From: Cytophagales bacterium
GTDB lineage: Bacteria; Bacteroidota; Bacteroidia; Cytophagales; Bernardetiaceae
Assembly (NCBI GenBank): GCA_013299045.1
Contig: JAAFJX010000017.1
Span: 24,295-88,294, forward strand
Length of the DNA stretch: 64,000 bases
Direction of reading: 5' to 3'
The first letter of the stretch is position 1. The number at the start of each line of letters is the position of its first letter. The position numbers and the translations under genes were made by a program. The notes beneath the pieces are model-generated. The model ran no database searches, had not been told where the DNA came from, and worked only from the letters and a program-made list of their open reading frames with translations. Of this stretch, positions 24,931 to 33,961 are shown piece by piece.

Positions 24931-27840
24931 ATGAAAAAGACATTTTTAGTTATTATTATGCTCTTTTTGAGTACTTTAGCTCAAGCCCAAACCTGGCAGC
25001 AGTTAGATAGTTTAGGGCAAGCCCTTACCAAAAAACAAAAATTCAAGGCAGCAGACTCGGTTTTGCAAATTGCCCTCAAGAAAGTAGAGGCGCAGCACGG
25101 GAAGGATACCAGTTATGCGAAGGTGGCTAGGAACTTAGGGACGGTATATTTTTATATGGCCGACTATAAAAAAGCAGAAATACATTTCTTAGAATCTAAG
25201 AACATAAGAGCAGCTCTTTTGGGAAACACAAACCTAGATTATGCCACTTCATGTAATAGCTTGGGTATTTTATATAGAGTTTTAGGCAATTATAAAAAGG
25301 CAGAACTATTTTACTTAGAAGCTAAAACGATTAGGCAAAATAGATTAGGCAAAAGAAATTCAGACTATGCGAACTCATGTAATAGCTTGGCTATTTTCTA
25401 CAGTGAACAAGGGCAGTATGGGAAGGCGGAATTATTGTTGCTTGAAGCACAAGATATTACTGAATCTTTACATGGCAAAAAACACCTTTTTTATGCGAAC
25501 TCTTGTAATAATTTGGCCAACTTGTATAAACTAATGGGGTATTATAAAAAAGTAGAAGAACTTTATCATGAAGCCATGCAGATAATAGAGAGTAACCTAG
25601 GGCAAAACAATTTGCAATATGCCGATGCTTGTAATAATATGGCAATTTTATATGCTGCCTTTGGGCTTTATGATAAGGCAGAATTATATTATCTCCGTGT
25701 ACAGAAAATAAGGTTGGATAAACTTGGTACGAAACATATTGACTATGCAAATAGTTCCGAAGCCTTGGGAAATCTTTATCTTCAGCAAAAAATATTTGAT
25801 AAGGCAGAGATATATTTCCAAGAATGTAAAGATATCCGTACTAATACTTTTACTGAAAAGCACTCTAGTGTTGTACGGAGTTATCAAAACTTGGCTAATT
25901 TGCACTTACTGTCAGGAAATATCAACAAAGCAAAGGAATTTGCTGATATTGCGGAGTCTATCATGTTCCAAATCGGTGAATATGACATGATAAGCCATAT
26001 TGGTGTCCGCCAAATTCAGGCAGATGTTCATGAAAAATATGGGGATAAAAAGCGCGCAGAAGAGTATCTACTAAGCTCATTAGAATCTTACCAAAAAATC
26101 TTTGGTATTGAAAATAGTCAATGTGTCAATACATATTGGTTGCTTGGCGAACACTACAGGAGGAATAAGGATTCTCGCAAATCTGAAGAGTTCTATTGCT
26201 TAGCTACTCGAATAAAAAAAGATGAAATTTTAGACATCTTTCCCTCCCTCTCTGAGCAAGAGAAACAAGCCTACTGGCGGTCTATTCGCTATTGTTTTGA
26301 GAGCTTTACACAATTTTGCAACAGTTATGGTAACGAAAATCCCGTCATCATGGCCGACCTCTACGACCAAACCCTCTTCACCAAAGGCATCATTTTCTCC
26401 TCTACCCAAAAAATAAAAAATACCATTCTAAACAGCGGAGATACCGTTCTTGTCAATCAGTACAACAACTGGAAAAAACAACGTGAGAGCTACACCAAAC
26501 TCTACCAACTGCCCCTTGAAGAACAAAAAAAGCAAAATTTGGACTTGGAAGGAATGAAAAACCAAATCAATGATTTGGAGAAAGACCTGTCCAAAAAATC
26601 CGCTCTCTTTGGTCAGAACGTGCAAACAAAATCCTACAAGTGGCAGGAAGTGAAAGCCAAATTAGCCAAAAATGAAGTGGTTATAGAAATCATCAAGTCA
26701 GATTCTGCTTATATCGCTCTCTTTCTGACGGCTCAAACAGAAAACTATCCAGCTTTTTATCTCTTCAAAAATGCCCAAGAACTTGAAGACAAATTCTTGA
26801 ACTATTACAAAAACTGCATTGAGTTCAAAATAGAAGATACGGTTTCTTACAACGCCTTCTGGAAGCCTATAGCCGATAAGTTATCGACTTTGAACAAAAA
26901 AGGCTTCAAGAAAATCTATTTTTCGCCAGATGGTGTTTTTCATCAACTCAGCCTGAATACCCTCAAAAATACTAAAACAGGCAAATTTCTTTTGGAAGAA
27001 GCCAATATTCAGCTCATTGGCAGTAGCCGCGATTTGATAGAGCTGAATAAAAAAAGCCGCGATTTGAGCCAAAACTACGAGAATTATCAGGCTCATTTGC
27101 TCGGTTATCCCATTTATGGGGCAGAGAATACAGAAAAAGAGCCAGAAAAAAAGCGCGACCGCTCACTTGGCTTTTCAGGAATGCAGTCTGCTGTGGGTGT
27201 GGCGGGGGCTGTTTCCTTGCTGCCCGGCACGAAGAAAGAAGTGGAAAATGTATTTGGTTTGTTCAATCAAAAAAAGCTGAAAGTAAACTTGCTTTTGGCC
27301 GAAAACGCCACCGAAGAGGCCGTCAAAAATCTCAAAAGCCCCACCATTTTACACGTGGCCACGCATGGTTTTTTTATCCCTGAAATATCTGATAAAGAAG
27401 TTAAAAGCATACAAGATGCCATGAATAGAAATTTACTCAAAAACCCTTTTATGCGCTCTGGCCTTTTGCTGGCTGGCTGCCAAAAACCCAACCCAGAAGG
27501 CGAAGACGGCATTTTGACGGCCGAAGAAGTGATGAATTTGACGTTGGACAACACGGAACTCGTCGTGATGTCTGCTTGCGAAACAGGCTTAGGCGACATA
27601 CAGGCGGGCGAGGGCGTTTTTGGTTTGCAACGCGCTTTTCAGCAAGCGGGTGCAAAGTCCGTGCTGATGAGCCTCTGGAAAGTAGATGATGAGGCCACGC
27701 AAACCCTGATGACCGAATTTTATACCGCCCTGCTCAAAGGCCAAAGCAAGCGCCAAGCCTTCAAAACAGCCCAAATGAACCTCAAAAAACGTTTCCCAGA
27801 GCCATATTACTGGGGTGCTTTTGTGATGGTGGGGGAATGA
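24931..27840 (+). CDS. Secreted TPR-CHAT protein 1 (caspase-like CHAT domain)
   Basis: 969 residues. A signal peptide (MKKTFLVIIMLFLSTLAQAQ) is followed by about eight kinesin-light-chain-like TPRs of ~42 residues (about 30-420, repeated YxKAExxYLExxxIRxxxLGxxxxDYAxSCNNLAxLY), a helical linker, and a C-terminal CHAT domain. The caspase-like dyad is His812 (HVATHGFF) and Cys883 (MSACETGLG). CHAT peptidases are separase/caspase relatives that cleave partner proteins when a linked sensor is triggered; export means the target lies in the periplasm or outside, unlike cytosolic CRISPR-linked TPR-CHAT. The next gene, 19 nt downstream, is a same-length paralogue with an almost identical C-terminal half. 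Confidence 0.9.
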   Translation: MKKTFLVIIMLFLSTLAQAQTWQQLDSLGQALTKKQKFKAADSVLQIALKKVEAQHGKDTSYAKVARNLGTVYFYMADYKKAEIHFLESKNIRAALLGNTNLDYATSCNSLGILYRVLGNYKKAELFYLEAKTIRQNRLGKRNSDYANSCNSLAIFYSEQGQYGKAELLLLEAQDITESLHGKKHLFYANSCNNLANLYKLMGYYKKVEELYHEAMQIIESNLGQNNLQYADACNNMAILYAAFGLYDKAELYYLRVQKIRLDKLGTKHIDYANSSEALGNLYLQQKIFDKAEIYFQECKDIRTNTFTEKHSSVVRSYQNLANLHLLSGNINKAKEFADIAESIMFQIGEYDMISHIGVRQIQADVHEKYGDKKRAEEYLLSSLESYQKIFGIENSQCVNTYWLLGEHYRRNKDSRKSEEFYCLATRIKKDEILDIFPSLSEQEKQAYWRSIRYCFESFTQFCNSYGNENPVIMADLYDQTLFTKGIIFSSTQKIKNTILNSGDTVLVNQYNNWKKQRESYTKLYQLPLEEQKKQNLDLEGMKNQINDLEKDLSKKSALFGQNVQTKSYKWQEVKAKLAKNEVVIEIIKSDSAYIALFLTAQTENYPAFYLFKNAQELEDKFLNYYKNCIEFKIEDTVSYNAFWKPIADKLSTLNKKGFKKIYFSPDGVFHQLSLNTLKNTKTGKFLLEEANIQLIGSSRDLIELNKKSRDLSQNYENYQAHLLGYPIYGAENTEKEPEKKRDRSLGFSGMQSAVGVAGAVSLLPGTKKEVENVFGLFNQKKLKVNLLLAENATEEAVKNLKSPTILHVATHGFFIPEISDKEVKSIQDAMNRNLLKNPFMRSGLLLAGCQKPNPEGEDGILTAEEVMNLTLDNTELVVMSACETGLGDIQAGEGVFGLQRAFQQAGAKSVLMSLWKVDDEATQTLMTEFYTALLKGQSKRQAFKTAQMNLKKRFPEPYYWGAFVMVGE

Positions 27841-27859
27841 ATATTAACTCATAAAAAAA

Positions 27860-30769
27860 ATGAAAAATATACTTTTGACAATCACCTTACTCTTTGTAAG
27901 TACTTTAGCTCAAGCCCAAACCTGGCAGCAGTTAGATAGTTTGGGGCAAGCCCTTACTAAACAACAAAAATTCAAAGAGGCAGACTCTATTTTGCAAATT
28001 GCCCTCAAGAAAGTAGAGGCGCAGCATGGTAAGGATACGAGTTATGCGAAGGTGGCACGGAGCTTAGGTGTAGTATGCTATTATACAGGTCAGTTTAAAA
28101 GAGTAGAACCGCTTTGGGTTGATGTTGTGAAAATTTATGCCGAGCAATTAGGCAAAAAAAATATTGCTTACGTGCATGCTTGTTCAAACTTAGCCATTTT
28201 TTATAGTGACAATGACATTTTTGACAAATCAGAAGCACTTTTTAAGGAGTCTATCAGTGCTTTGGAGAACATTGCGGGAAGGAAAAATCTTGATTATGCG
28301 ACTATATCTAGTGGCCTTGCAAGTTTGTATTGGCGGCGTGGTCTCTATGAAAAAGCCGAACCTCTCTATTTGGAAGCTAAAGAGATAAGAGAGAAGGTGG
28401 TGGGAAAAGAACATCCACATTATTCTTTATCGTGCAATAATTTAGCAGTTATTTATGTAGAGCAAGGTTTTTACGACAAAGGGGAGTTGCTCTATTTAGA
28501 AACACTGAAGATTCAAGAAAAAACACTTGGCAAGAAACACATTGAGTATGCACGCACCATATCAAATTTGAGCGGATTGTATCTTGCGCAAGGGCTTTAC
28601 GATAAAGCAGAGCCACTTTTGCAGGTAGGCAGAAATATCAGAGCAGAGGTTTTAGGTAAAAAACACCCAGACTATGCGCAAGCCTGCCATAACCTCGCTG
28701 TATTTTACGTCAATAAAAAGCTCTATGAAAAAGCACAGGGGTTTTACTTGGAAGCAATTCAGATAAAAGACTCTGTTTTCGGAAAAAATAATCCTGAATA
28801 TGCAATGAGTTGTTCTAATCTAGGAAGTCTATATTACGACATGAAGTTATACGAAAAAGCCGAAAAAATTTTAGAAGAAGTCAAGACCATACAGAAAAAG
28901 ACATTAGGAACAAAAAACCGTTTTTACTCTATAACTTGCCAAAATTTAGGAAATATCTATACGCGTCAAAAGAAATATGACTTGGCAGAACAATATTATA
29001 AGGAAGCTATGACTATACAAGCGTCTTTATTTGGTGAAAAACATGATTCATATATGGATTCTTACCACGGATTAGGCAATGTGTATTTTCTACAAGATAT
29101 TATGGATTCAGCAGCGCAGATTTATTTTGATGTTACTCTATATAAACAAGAGCAAATAAATTTATTTTTTCCAATATTTTCAGAAGAAGAGAAACAAGCC
29201 TACTGGCGGTCTATTCGCTATTGTTTTGAGAGCTTTACACAATTTTGCAACAGTTATGGTAATCAAAAACCCGTCATCATGGCCGACCTCTACGACCAAA
29301 CCCTCTTCACCAAAGGCATTATTTTCTCTTCCACTCAAAAAATAAAAAATACCATTCTAAACAGCGGAGATACCGTTCTTGTCAATCAGTACAACAACTG
29401 GAAAAAGCAGCGCGAAACCTACACCAAACTCTACCAACTGCCCCTTGAAGAACAAAAAAAGCAAAATTTGGACTTGGAAGGAATGAAAAACCAAATCAAT
29501 GATTTGGAGAAAGACCTGTCCAAAAAATCCGCTCTCTTTGGTCAGAACGTGCAAACAAAATCCTACAAGTGGCAGGAAGTGAAAGCCAAATTAGCCAAAA
29601 ATGAAGTGGTTATAGAAATCATCAAGTCAGATTCTGCTTATATCGCTCTCTTTCTGACGGCTCAAACAGAAAACTATCCAGCTTTTTATCTCTTCAAAAA
29701 TGCCCAAGAACTTGAAGACAAATTCTTGAACTATTACAAAAACTGCATTGAGTTCAAAATAGAAGATACGGTTTCTTACAACGCCTTCTGGAAGCCTATA
29801 GCCGATAAGTTATCGACTTTGAACAAAAAAGGCTTCAAGAAAATCTATTTTTCGCCAGATGGTGTTTTTCATCAACTCAGCCTGAATACCCTCAAAAATA
29901 CTAAAACAGGCAAATTTCTTTTGGAAGAAGCCAATATTCAGCTCATTGGCAGTAGCCGCGATTTGATAGAGCTGAATAAAAAAAGCCGCGATTTGAGCCA
30001 AAACTACGAGAATTATCAGGCTCATTTGCTCGGTTATCCCATTTATGGGGCAGAGAATACAGAAAAAGAGCCAGAAAAAAAGCGCGACCGCTCACTTGGC
30101 TTTTCAGGTATGCAGTCTGCTGTGGGTGTGGCGGGGGCTGTTTCCTTGCTGCCCGGAACAAAAAAGGAAGTGGAAAATGTATTTGGTTTGTTCAATCAAA
30201 AAAAATTGAAAGTAAACTTGCTTTTGGCCGAAAACGCCACCGAAGAAGCCCTTAAAAACCTCAAAAGCCCCACCATTTTACACGTGGCCACGCATGGTTT
30301 CTTCATTCCCGAAATCAAGGATTCTGAAGTGCAAGATATGCAAACAGCCATGAACAGAAATCTTTTGAAAAACCCTTTTATGCGCTCAGGTTTGTTGCTG
30401 GCTGGCTGCCAAAAACCCAACCCAGACAAAGAGGACGGCATTTTAACAGCCGAAGAAGTGATGAATTTGACGTTGGACAACACGGAACTCGTCGTGATGT
30501 CCGCTTGCGAAACGGGCTTAGGCGATATACAGGCGGGCGAGGGCGTTTTTGGTTTGCAACGCGCTTTTCAGCAAGCGGGTGCAAAGTCCGTGCTGATGAG
30601 CCTCTGGAAAGTAGATGATGAGGCCACGCAAACCCTGATGACCGAATTTTATACCGCCCTGCTCAAAGGCCAAAGCAAGCGCCAAGCCTTCAAAACAGCC
30701 CAAATGAACCTCAAAAAACGCTTTCCAGAGCCTTACTACTGGGGTGCTTTTGTGATGGTGGGGGAATAA
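27860..30769 (+). CDS. Secreted TPR-CHAT protein 2
   Basis: 969 residues, the same architecture as its upstream neighbour: signal peptide, near-identical first ~65 residues, then eight TPRs whose sequence differs strongly from protein 1, then a linker and CHAT domain nearly identical from about residue 435 to the end. The catalytic dyad is His812 and Cys883. The local differences in the C-terminal half are few (for example KDSEVQDMQTAM in place of SDKEVKSIQDAM). The 19-nt gap implies one transcript. Duplication with sensor divergence, or gene conversion of the effector half, explains the pattern. Binding partners of the TPRs are unknown. Confidence 0.9.
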   Translation: MKNILLTITLLFVSTLAQAQTWQQLDSLGQALTKQQKFKEADSILQIALKKVEAQHGKDTSYAKVARSLGVVCYYTGQFKRVEPLWVDVVKIYAEQLGKKNIAYVHACSNLAIFYSDNDIFDKSEALFKESISALENIAGRKNLDYATISSGLASLYWRRGLYEKAEPLYLEAKEIREKVVGKEHPHYSLSCNNLAVIYVEQGFYDKGELLYLETLKIQEKTLGKKHIEYARTISNLSGLYLAQGLYDKAEPLLQVGRNIRAEVLGKKHPDYAQACHNLAVFYVNKKLYEKAQGFYLEAIQIKDSVFGKNNPEYAMSCSNLGSLYYDMKLYEKAEKILEEVKTIQKKTLGTKNRFYSITCQNLGNIYTRQKKYDLAEQYYKEAMTIQASLFGEKHDSYMDSYHGLGNVYFLQDIMDSAAQIYFDVTLYKQEQINLFFPIFSEEEKQAYWRSIRYCFESFTQFCNSYGNQKPVIMADLYDQTLFTKGIIFSSTQKIKNTILNSGDTVLVNQYNNWKKQRETYTKLYQLPLEEQKKQNLDLEGMKNQINDLEKDLSKKSALFGQNVQTKSYKWQEVKAKLAKNEVVIEIIKSDSAYIALFLTAQTENYPAFYLFKNAQELEDKFLNYYKNCIEFKIEDTVSYNAFWKPIADKLSTLNKKGFKKIYFSPDGVFHQLSLNTLKNTKTGKFLLEEANIQLIGSSRDLIELNKKSRDLSQNYENYQAHLLGYPIYGAENTEKEPEKKRDRSLGFSGMQSAVGVAGAVSLLPGTKKEVENVFGLFNQKKLKVNLLLAENATEEALKNLKSPTILHVATHGFFIPEIKDSEVQDMQTAMNRNLLKNPFMRSGLLLAGCQKPNPDKEDGILTAEEVMNLTLDNTELVVMSACETGLGDIQAGEGVFGLQRAFQQAGAKSVLMSLWKVDDEATQTLMTEFYTALLKGQSKRQAFKTAQMNLKKRFPEPYYWGAFVMVGE

Positions 30770-30882
30770 CTGACAATAAACAGTACATTTCTTAAAATAC
30801 TTGTAACTTATTTTCTTTTGCGTCTTTGCGTAAAACTACCTAGTTTTCTTTGTGCGGAGTCTGATAGAAAAATTCCTATAAC

Positions 30883-30913
30883 TTTGTTAATTTTGATAAA
30901 CTGCCTATATTTG
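30883..30913 (+). promoter_or_regulatory. Bacteroidota-type promoter for the aldo/keto reductase
   Basis: TTTG at 30883-30886 and TATATTTG at 30906-30913, spacer 19 nt. The -7 box ends 29 nt before the ATG at 30943. Confidence 0.72.
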
Positions 30914-30942
30914 TACCAAACTAATTGACTAGATACAACAAC

Positions 30943-31932
30943 ATGGAATACCGTCGTTTAGGAAAGTCTGGCCTGCAAGTAAGCGCACTTTCTTTTGGTT
31001 CTTGGGTAACTTTTGGTAAGCAAATTAGCGAAGCCGATGCCGAAAAATTGATGCACCTTGCGTATGATGCTGGTGTTAATTTTTTTGATAACGCCGAAGT
31101 ATATGCACGCGGGCAGTCCGAAATTATCATGGGCAACGTTATTCAAAAGGCAGGCTGGGAGCGCGATTCATATCTAGTTTCTAGCAAAGTTTTTTGGGGA
31201 GGAGACAAACCCAATCAAAAAGGTTTGAGCCGCAAGCACGTGGTAGAAGCCTGCCATGCAGCCCTCAAAAGGCTTCAAGTTGAGTATTTAGACCTATTTT
31301 TCTGCCACCGCCCAGACGTGAATACGCCCATAGAAGAAACCGTACGCGCTATGAGCGACCTCATCACACAGGGCAAAGTCCTTTATTGGGGTACTTCAGA
31401 ATGGTCTGCACAAGAAATTCAAGCTGCCCATACCGTAGCCCGTCAATACAATCTAGTACCGCCCACTATGGAACAGCCGCAATATAATATGTTTCACCGT
31501 GAGCGCGTAGAAGTGGAATATTCCCGACTTTATACCGATGTTGGCTTAGGGACTACTATCTGGTCGCCTTTGGCATCTGGCTTACTGACAGGCAAATACA
31601 ATAGCGGTGTAGCACCAAAAGGTTCACGCGCCGAAATTGACGGCATGGGTTGGCTGCGCGAAAAATTGGTAGGCGACGAAGCCAAAGAAAAAGTAGAAAA
31701 GGTTAATATCTTGAGCGAAATAGCTCATGAAGTGGGGCTTAGCCTGCCGCAACTTGCCTTGGGGTGGGTGCTCAAAAACCCTCATGTAAGCACTGCACTC
31801 ACAGGCGCTTCGCGTCCAGAACAAGTTAAAGAAAATATGCAAACAATAGCTGCCTTGCCTAAAATAACAGAGGAAGTTATGCAAGCCATAGAAGAAGTAC
31901 TGGCCAACAAGCCGCAAATGATAGTGTTTTAA
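30943..31932 (+). CDS. Aldo/keto reductase, potassium-channel beta-subunit-like
   Basis: About 329 residues from the ATG at 30943 (MEYRRLGKSGLQVSALSFGSW); the TTG at 30925 is less likely given the promoter position. It is a TIM-barrel AKR with the catalytic tetrad visible as Asp and Tyr in FFDNAEVYARGQSE, Lys in VSSKVFWG and His in FFCHRPDV. NADPH-binding elements lie near SPLASGLLTGKY and ASRPEQVKENM. Sequence style matches the Kv-beta/YghZ group, soluble NADPH-dependent reductases of aldehydes such as methylglyoxal. It is monocistronic by appearance. The physiological substrate is not shown by sequence. Confidence 0.92.
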   Translation: MEYRRLGKSGLQVSALSFGSWVTFGKQISEADAEKLMHLAYDAGVNFFDNAEVYARGQSEIIMGNVIQKAGWERDSYLVSSKVFWGGDKPNQKGLSRKHVVEACHAALKRLQVEYLDLFFCHRPDVNTPIEETVRAMSDLITQGKVLYWGTSEWSAQEIQAAHTVARQYNLVPPTMEQPQYNMFHRERVEVEYSRLYTDVGLGTTIWSPLASGLLTGKYNSGVAPKGSRAEIDGMGWLREKLVGDEAKEKVEKVNILSEIAHEVGLSLPQLALGWVLKNPHVSTALTGASRPEQVKENMQTIAALPKITEEVMQAIEEVLANKPQMIVF

Positions 31933-32041
31933 CAACCAATACCATTCTATTTGTTTAAGCGTTTTTTAATAGTTATGGGGTTAAAACGAGTTTTAAAAGA
32001 AACCCGTACTGTCTTCATCTATCAAAAAGAATCTGTTTGAT

Positions 32042-33160
32042 ATGCAACAAATTGGCGTTATAGGAGGCGGTTTAGCGGGCTTAGCGCTGAGCATAGAATT
32101 AGCAGAAGCTGGTCTTTCGGTGGCTCTGTTTGAAAAACACCAATACCCTTTTCACAGACTTTGCGGTGAATACATTTCTATGGAGTCTTTGCCATATTTG
32201 CAAAAGCTTGGTATAGAACCCTTTGAACATGGGGCAGTACGAATTGAAGAGCTTTTCTTGAGTGCGCCTAGTGGGCGTTTTCTGACACAAAAATTGCCCT
32301 TGGGTGGTTTTGGTATCAGCCGCTTTTTACTGGATTCTCTGATGGTTAAGCGGGCGGCAGATTTGGGTGTAATGATTTTTCAAAAAACGCAAGTTCTAGA
32401 CGTAAAAGTCCATAACGCTAAGTGTGCGGACATACATACACACAATCAGGGCATTGTACGGGTAGAGCAAATTGTGGGGGCATTCGGCAAGCGCTCTAAC
32501 CTTGATGCTAGATTAGGCCGCGCTTTTTACAAAAAAAGTACGCCTTATATGGCTGTTAAGCATCACGTAAAACTGAGCGGACAGTCTGACAAGCAAATCG
32601 CCTTACATAACTTTAAAGATGGCTATTGTGGCTTTTCACGTGTAGAAGATGAGACGTTTTGCCTTTGCTATCTTACCACACGCCAGAACCAAAAGGCTTA
32701 TAAAAGCATTCGCCAGATGGAATCAGAACTACTTTCAAAGAACCCATTTTTAGAAAAAATTTTTAGTGAGGCTGAATTTGTTTGGGATAAGCCCATCATC
32801 ATCAACGAAGTTTCATTTGAGAAAAAGACACTTTATGAAGCAGGCTTGCTTTGCTGCGGCGATGCCGTTGGCATGATTACGCCTCTCTGCGGTAACGGTA
32901 TGTCTATGGCCTTGCATAGCGCAACAATACTAGCTTGTATGCTAAAAACACACTTTTTAAGTCCGCAACAAAAAGAATTTCCGTATGGCGCTTATCAGAA
33001 AAAGTGGGACGAGCAATTTGCAATGCGTTTACGTGTAGGGCGCATGATTCAGCGTTTTTTTGGGGACGAGCGCCTTTCTGACTACCTCGTTCGCTTTTTT
33101 GCAAAAAACCCAACACTTGGGAAAGCGCTTATCAGACTAACTCATGGCAAGCCATTTTAA
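32042..33160 (+). CDS. FAD-dependent oxidoreductase (geranylgeranyl reductase/halogenase-like)
   Basis: 372 residues. The N-terminal Rossmann motif is GVIGGGLAG (glycines at 8-10 and 13), followed by an FEKHQYPFHRLCGEYIS stretch whose CGE motif is typical of geranylgeranyl reductase-like flavoproteins. The second FAD motif is LLCCGDAVGMITPLCGNGMSMAL. Such enzymes reduce or hydroxylate lipid or polyketide precursors; in Bacteroidota relatives often sit in aryl-polyene or flexirubin-type pigment loci, but no such partners are adjacent here. Cytosolic or membrane-associated. Substrate unknown. Confidence 0.85.
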   Translation: MQQIGVIGGGLAGLALSIELAEAGLSVALFEKHQYPFHRLCGEYISMESLPYLQKLGIEPFEHGAVRIEELFLSAPSGRFLTQKLPLGGFGISRFLLDSLMVKRAADLGVMIFQKTQVLDVKVHNAKCADIHTHNQGIVRVEQIVGAFGKRSNLDARLGRAFYKKSTPYMAVKHHVKLSGQSDKQIALHNFKDGYCGFSRVEDETFCLCYLTTRQNQKAYKSIRQMESELLSKNPFLEKIFSEAEFVWDKPIIINEVSFEKKTLYEAGLLCCGDAVGMITPLCGNGMSMALHSATILACMLKTHFLSPQQKEFPYGAYQKKWDEQFAMRLRVGRMIQRFFGDERLSDYLVRFFAKNPTLGKALIRLTHGKPF

Positions 33161-33363
33161 GGAGTGGGACTTACTCTCTAGCCCTGTTTAAAAAAACAAA
33201 AGTTGTTGGTATTTTTTATAGCCTTAGCGGAAAAATAATAAATAAAAATGGAATAATGAAATATTTTTACGCAAAAGATTGTTCATTAAACAGGCTTACA
33301 AAGAAATATTGAATAGGCCTCACAAAATAAAATATGGTTATCATAAAGAATTTTAAAATAATA

Positions 33364-33396
33364 TTTGCTTTTGATTGATAAAATCTGCTACATTTG
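33364..33396 (+). promoter_or_regulatory. Bacteroidota-type promoter for the Lrp/AsnC regulator
   Basis: TTTG at 33364-33367 and TACATTTG at 33389-33396, spacer 21 nt, leaving an ~80-nt leader that could hold an autoregulatory site. Confidence 0.6.
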
Positions 33397-33479
33397 CCTA
33401 ACAGAGGCTCAGCTCTAAAGCCCTGTTTTGCTCTAAGCGGTTTGCTCTTTAAAAAGTAACATCACACATTATCAGCGAT

Positions 33480-33950
33480 ATGAAGCTTGACCAAATAGAT
33501 TTGCAGATACTGCATTTGTTGCAGACAGACGGACGAATAACCAATTCTCAGCTAGCCAGGGAGGTGGGTCTGTCGCCCGCTCCTACCCTTGAACGCGTTA
33601 AAAAATTGGAAACGCTGGGTTATATAGAAGGTTATTATGCACGACTGAACGCGACTAAAATGGGCTTGGGCGTAACTACTTTTTTGAGTATTAAACTCTC
33701 AAAACACAACGAGGCTAAAAACAAAATGTTTATAGACCAAATAAAAGCAATAGAGGAAGTTGTTGAATGTCATTATATTACAGGCTCTAGTGATTATTTA
33801 CTCAAGGTGGTAGCCAAAAGCATTGAGGACTACCAAAGCCTGATTTTGAACAAAATAGCAGAAATTGAAGAGATAGATAATATGCAAACGATGGTTATTT
33901 TATCCACGATTAAAGACGCGAGGTCTTTGCCTATTCCGAATTTAGAATAG
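33480..33950 (+). CDS. Lrp/AsnC-family transcriptional regulator
   Basis: 156 residues. An N-terminal winged helix-turn-helix (MKLDQIDLQILHLLQTDGRI ... LAREVGLSPAPTLERVKKLE) precedes a C-terminal RAM/ligand-binding domain with the signature ECHYITGSSDYLLKVV and DNMQTMVILSTIKD. Family members form octamers and respond to amino acids. Unlike the commonest pattern it has a short C-terminal tail (ARSLPIPNLE) of the kind seen in many Bacteroidota Lrp proteins. No amino-acid gene is adjacent; the target regulon is unknown. It converges with the gene ending at 33962. Confidence 0.95.
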   Translation: MKLDQIDLQILHLLQTDGRITNSQLAREVGLSPAPTLERVKKLETLGYIEGYYARLNATKMGLGVTTFLSIKLSKHNEAKNKMFIDQIKAIEEVVECHYITGSSDYLLKVVAKSIEDYQSLILNKIAEIEEIDNMQTMVILSTIKDARSLPIPNLE

Positions 33951-33961
33951 GGATTTCGGCT

